Shown here piece by piece: positions 61,580 through 64,000 of a stretch of 64,000 nt of DNA. This stretch comes from JARYGU01 sp033795365 (GTDB lineage: Bacteria > Pseudomonadota > Alphaproteobacteria > Rhizobiales > Rhizobiaceae): assembly GCA_033795365.1 (NCBI GenBank), contig JARYGU010000012.1, positions 62,001-126,000 on the forward strand. The letters are read 5' to 3'. Made by a program: the position numbers and the translations under genes. The first letter of the stretch is position 1; every line of letters begins with the position of its first letter. Below the pieces are notes generated by a model. The model searched no databases. It was not told the DNA's origin and saw only the letters and a list, made by a program, of their open reading frames with translations.

Positions 61580-62995
61580 ATGGCGGACAATTTGCTGAGA
61601 AACCATACCTTCGCCGATCTCAAGGTCGGCGATACCGCGAGCCTCACCCGTGTTGCTGGGCGTAACGATATCGATCTGCTGACTGCCATGGCTGGCGGGA
61701 GTTGGCCGGCTTCTTGCGATGCGGCGCCAGAAGCGACGACGCTCTTCAACGAGATCGTCGCCAACGGCCTCTGGACCGGAGCGCTCGTTTCGCTCGTCCT
61801 CGGCACAAGATTCCCGGGGCCCGGGACGATCTATCTCGGGCAGGACTTCCGCTTCGTGAAACCCGTCGCCGCAGGCGACACGATCACGGCAAGCGTGAAG
61901 GTGAGGCAGAAGAACACCGAAACGCGCATGGTCGCGCTGGAAACGACTTGCTTCAATCAAAAAGGTGAGCTTGTTTTGACCGGGACGGCGACAGTTCTTG
62001 CACCCGAACAATCCATCGAATGGACCGAGGCTGCTTCCATCTCTGGCTCCACGGCCTCGGCATCTGCGAGCCGGTACGAATCCTTCGTCGCGGAAGCGCG
62101 CAGCCTGCCCCCGGTGCGGGCCGCTGTCGTTCACCCCTGTTCTGCCGGCGCGATCCTGGCCGCAGTCGAGGTTCGCCAGCAGGGCCTGTTCGAGCCGCTG
62201 CTGGTCGGACCGGTCGCGAAGATCCGTGCTGCTGCTGATGCTGCGAAGGTCGATCTTGGTGATATGGCAATCGAAGATGTTGCCCATAGCCACGCGGCGG
62301 CCGCACGCGCGGTGGAGCTTGCTGTCGCTGGTGAGGTCGCGGTTCTTGTCAAGGGCAGCCTGCATACCGATGAACTTCTGGGCGCTGTCATCGCGACCGG
62401 TTCCGGGTTGAGAACCGAACGGCGCATCAGCCATGTCTTCGCGCTCGATGTCCCGGCTTACGACAAGCCGCTGATCGTTACCGATGCGGCGATCAACATC
62501 CAGCCGACGCTCGATCAGAAACGCGATATCTGCCAGAACGCCATCGATCTTCTCCGGGCGCTTGGCGTCGAGGAGCCGCGCGTTGCCGTGCTCGCAGCCG
62601 TCGAGACCGTCAATGCGAAGATGCCGTCGACCTTGGATGCCGCGGCGCTGACGGTAATGGCGGCGCGTGGCCAGATCACCGGCGGGCGCGTCGATGGCCC
62701 ACTTGCATTCGACAATGCGATCAATATCGAGGCGGCGAGGACAAAAGGGATCGTCTCGCCGGTTGCGGGCGAGGCCGATGTTCTGCTCGTGCCGGACCTG
62801 GAGGCGGGCAATATGCTTGCCAAGCAACTGATCTATTTCGCGGGGGCGACGGCGGCCGGGATCGTGCTCGGCGCTCGCGTGCCGATCGTGCTGACCAGCC
62901 GCTCGGATCCGCTTTCGGCGCGCATCGCCTCGGCAACGCTCGCAAGGCTCCTCGTCGCTCGCAACCAGGCGCCGCAAACCGGAGCAACGCCATGA
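61580..62995 (+). CDS. Bifunctional enoyl-CoA hydratase / phosphate acetyltransferase
   Basis: 471 residues from ATG 61580. The N-terminal hot-dog MaoC-like hydratase domain (about 5-150) has TFADLKVGDTASL and ALVSLVLGTRFPGPGTIYLG. The C-terminal phosphate acetyl/butyryltransferase domain (about 165-465) has AVLVKGSLHTDELLGAVI, GRVDGPLAFDNAI and PDLEAGNMLAKQLIYFAGA. It would convert acetyl (or butyryl) phosphate to the CoA ester, and hydrate enoyl-CoA, linking phosphoketolase to acetyl-CoA and PHA metabolism. Its stop overlaps the acetate kinase start (ATGA). Confidence 0.9.
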   Translation: MADNLLRNHTFADLKVGDTASLTRVAGRNDIDLLTAMAGGSWPASCDAAPEATTLFNEIVANGLWTGALVSLVLGTRFPGPGTIYLGQDFRFVKPVAAGDTITASVKVRQKNTETRMVALETTCFNQKGELVLTGTATVLAPEQSIEWTEAASISGSTASASASRYESFVAEARSLPPVRAAVVHPCSAGAILAAVEVRQQGLFEPLLVGPVAKIRAAADAAKVDLGDMAIEDVAHSHAAAARAVELAVAGEVAVLVKGSLHTDELLGAVIATGSGLRTERRISHVFALDVPAYDKPLIVTDAAINIQPTLDQKRDICQNAIDLLRALGVEEPRVAVLAAVETVNAKMPSTLDAAALTVMAARGQITGGRVDGPLAFDNAINIEAARTKGIVSPVAGEADVLLVPDLEAGNMLAKQLIYFAGATAAGIVLGARVPIVLTSRSDPLSARIASATLARLLVARNQAPQTGATP

Positions 62996-64000
62996 GCGAG
63001 CAACTGCTTGTCACCTTCAACGCCGGCTCGTCCACGGTCAAGATCGGCCTCTTTACCCGTTCCGAAGGTGCGCTCACACGCATCGGCAAGGGTATGATCG
63101 ACTTTCGCAAGACGCCGTTGCGCTTCGAGCTTTCCGAGGGGCCGGATCGCTTCGACATCGAACTGGAAGCCGAAGCCGCGGAGGAATTGGACGATGTCTT
63201 GAGCGAGGCCTTCGGCCGCCTCTCGTGGCATTACGACATGTCCGGCGTCATGGCGATCGGCCACCGTATCGTGCACGGCGGCGATCTGTTCGATGGTGCC
63301 GTCCTGATCGATGATCGGCTGATGGCGCAGATGGAGGCGCTCGTACCGCTTGCACCGCTGCATCAGCCCCAGGCGCTGCGCCTCATCCGTGCGATCACGC
63401 GCCTCCGACCGGAGCTCAGGCAGACCGCCTCTTTCGACACTGCCTTCCATCGCACCATGTCCGAGGTCGCGCGACGCTTCGCATTGCCAAGGGCGCTCCA
63501 CGAGGAAGGCATCAAACGTTATGGCTTTCACGGGCTTTCCTATCGATCGATAGCGGGGGAACTGGCCCGCAACTGGCCGGAGCATGCGGCGGGCAAGGTC
63601 GTCGTCGCCCATCTGGGGTCCGGTGCCAGCCTCTGCGCCATGTGCAACGGTGCCAGCCGCGACACCAGCATGGGGTTTTCGACGCTCGACGGTGTGCCGA
63701 TGGCAACACGCTGCGGAGCGCTCGACGCCGGAGTGGTGCTGCATCTGGCAAGATCCGGTCGCGATCTCAGCGACATCGAGGACCTCCTCTATCACCAGTC
63801 GGGTCTACTGGGGGTCTCCGGCATCAGTGCTGACAGCCGCGCGCTTCTGGAAAGTGAAGAGCCGGAAGCGAAGGAAGCGATCGAACTGTTCTGCTTCAGT
63901 GTCGCAGGTGAAGTCTCGCGACTTGCCTCGACGCTCGGCGGGCTCGACGCGTTGGTGTTCACGGCCGGTATCGGCGAGCACCAGCCGGCGATCAGGGCCG
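62992..64000 (+). CDS. ackA: Acetate/propionate kinase (3' end beyond the window)
   Basis: The first 336 codons are visible. The ASKHA-fold motifs are TFNAGSSTVKIGLF at about 8-21 (phosphate 1), GHRIVHGG at about 84-91, FDTAFHRTM, RYGFHGLSYRS, AHLGSGASLCAM (phosphate 2) and FTAGIGEHQPAIR at the window edge. It makes ATP and acetate from acetyl phosphate. ATG 62992 overlaps the Pta stop. It completes the phosphoketolase route to ATP. The end of the gene lies outside. Confidence 0.93.
   Translation, partial: MSEQLLVTFNAGSSTVKIGLFTRSEGALTRIGKGMIDFRKTPLRFELSEGPDRFDIELEAEAAEELDDVLSEAFGRLSWHYDMSGVMAIGHRIVHGGDLFDGAVLIDDRLMAQMEALVPLAPLHQPQALRLIRAITRLRPELRQTASFDTAFHRTMSEVARRFALPRALHEEGIKRYGFHGLSYRSIAGELARNWPEHAAGKVVVAHLGSGASLCAMCNGASRDTSMGFSTLDGVPMATRCGALDAGVVLHLARSGRDLSDIEDLLYHQSGLLGVSGISADSRALLESEEPEAKEAIELFCFSVAGEVSRLASTLGGLDALVFTAGIGEHQPAIRA

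Noticed and set aside
1..64000. CRISPR arrays, tRNA or rRNA genes
   Set aside because: No regularly spaced repeats and no tRNA- or rRNA-like sequence were noticed on reading both strands.

Overview
The window is GC-rich DNA from a proteobacterium, most likely an alphaproteobacterium of the Hyphomicrobiales/Rhizobiales type. That placement is inferred from gene content: an NrsF/DUF1109 protein, Crp/FNR regulators of the VHVNR type, YfcC-type carriers in arginine deiminase operons, and a phaC-(enoyl-CoA hydratase/Pta)-ackA order. No RNA gene or CRISPR array was seen. It reads as a low-oxygen, energy and metal-stress island.

Left half (1-37.2 kb). Genes here are preceded by FNR/FixK-type boxes (TTRAY-N4-RTYAA). 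I count ten good copies and one weak one. From left to right there are: a cardiolipin synthase fragment; a UbiB-like kinase; an archaeal-type (type II) GAPDH; a multicopper oxidase with a small Cys-rich secreted protein; a tightly coupled operon (PRPP synthetase, divergent phosphoketolase-family protein, beta-CASP nuclease, long AMP/thymidine phosphorylase, cytochrome b561) followed by a MgtC/DUF4010 protein; an FtsH paralogue; a HlyD/RbbA-like/YhhJ-like exporter; an MFS pump; a CPH-type copper ATPase; a complete arginine deiminase operon (arcA-arcB-arcC plus a YfcC-type carrier); periplasmic copper-type proteins (DUF305 and others); an orphan NrsF; cyclopropane fatty acid synthase; an ICMT-like methyltransferase; DUF2933; a NifX-like protein; a second Cys-rich secreted protein; a Crp/FNR regulator; and a CorE-like ECF sigma factor.

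Boundary (37,267-39,766). A 2,500-bp IS21-family element has perfect 30-bp ends, an intact istB and a frameshifted istA. It has no visible target duplication. It sits between the FNR-box half and a half with different regulation.

Right half (39.8-64 kb). I saw no good FNR box here. Instead a 16-bp inverted repeat, GTCATC-N4-G(T/A)TGAC, occurs six times: three times upstream of a canonical phosphoketolase, once upstream of a second arginine deiminase operon, once upstream of a second HlyD/RbbA/YhhJ exporter, and once just upstream of a TetR-family gene. That TetR gene starts an operon that continues with a phaC remnant, a bifunctional enoyl-CoA hydratase/phosphate acetyltransferase and acetate kinase. 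Also present are a P2-type cation ATPase, a universal stress protein with an in-frame TGA, a CBS-BON protein, a frameshifted zinc alcohol dehydrogenase and a GltS carrier.

How it fits together (inference). Phosphoketolase makes acetyl phosphate and glyceraldehyde 3-phosphate. Acetyl phosphate gives ATP through acetate kinase or acetyl-CoA through Pta. Glyceraldehyde 3-phosphate could feed the type II GAPDH, and alcohol dehydrogenase could dispose of reductant. Arginine deiminase gives ATP from carbamoyl phosphate. The modules are largely duplicated, with one copy near FNR-type boxes and the other near the putative TetR operator, which suggests two separate triggers for substrate-level ATP supply.
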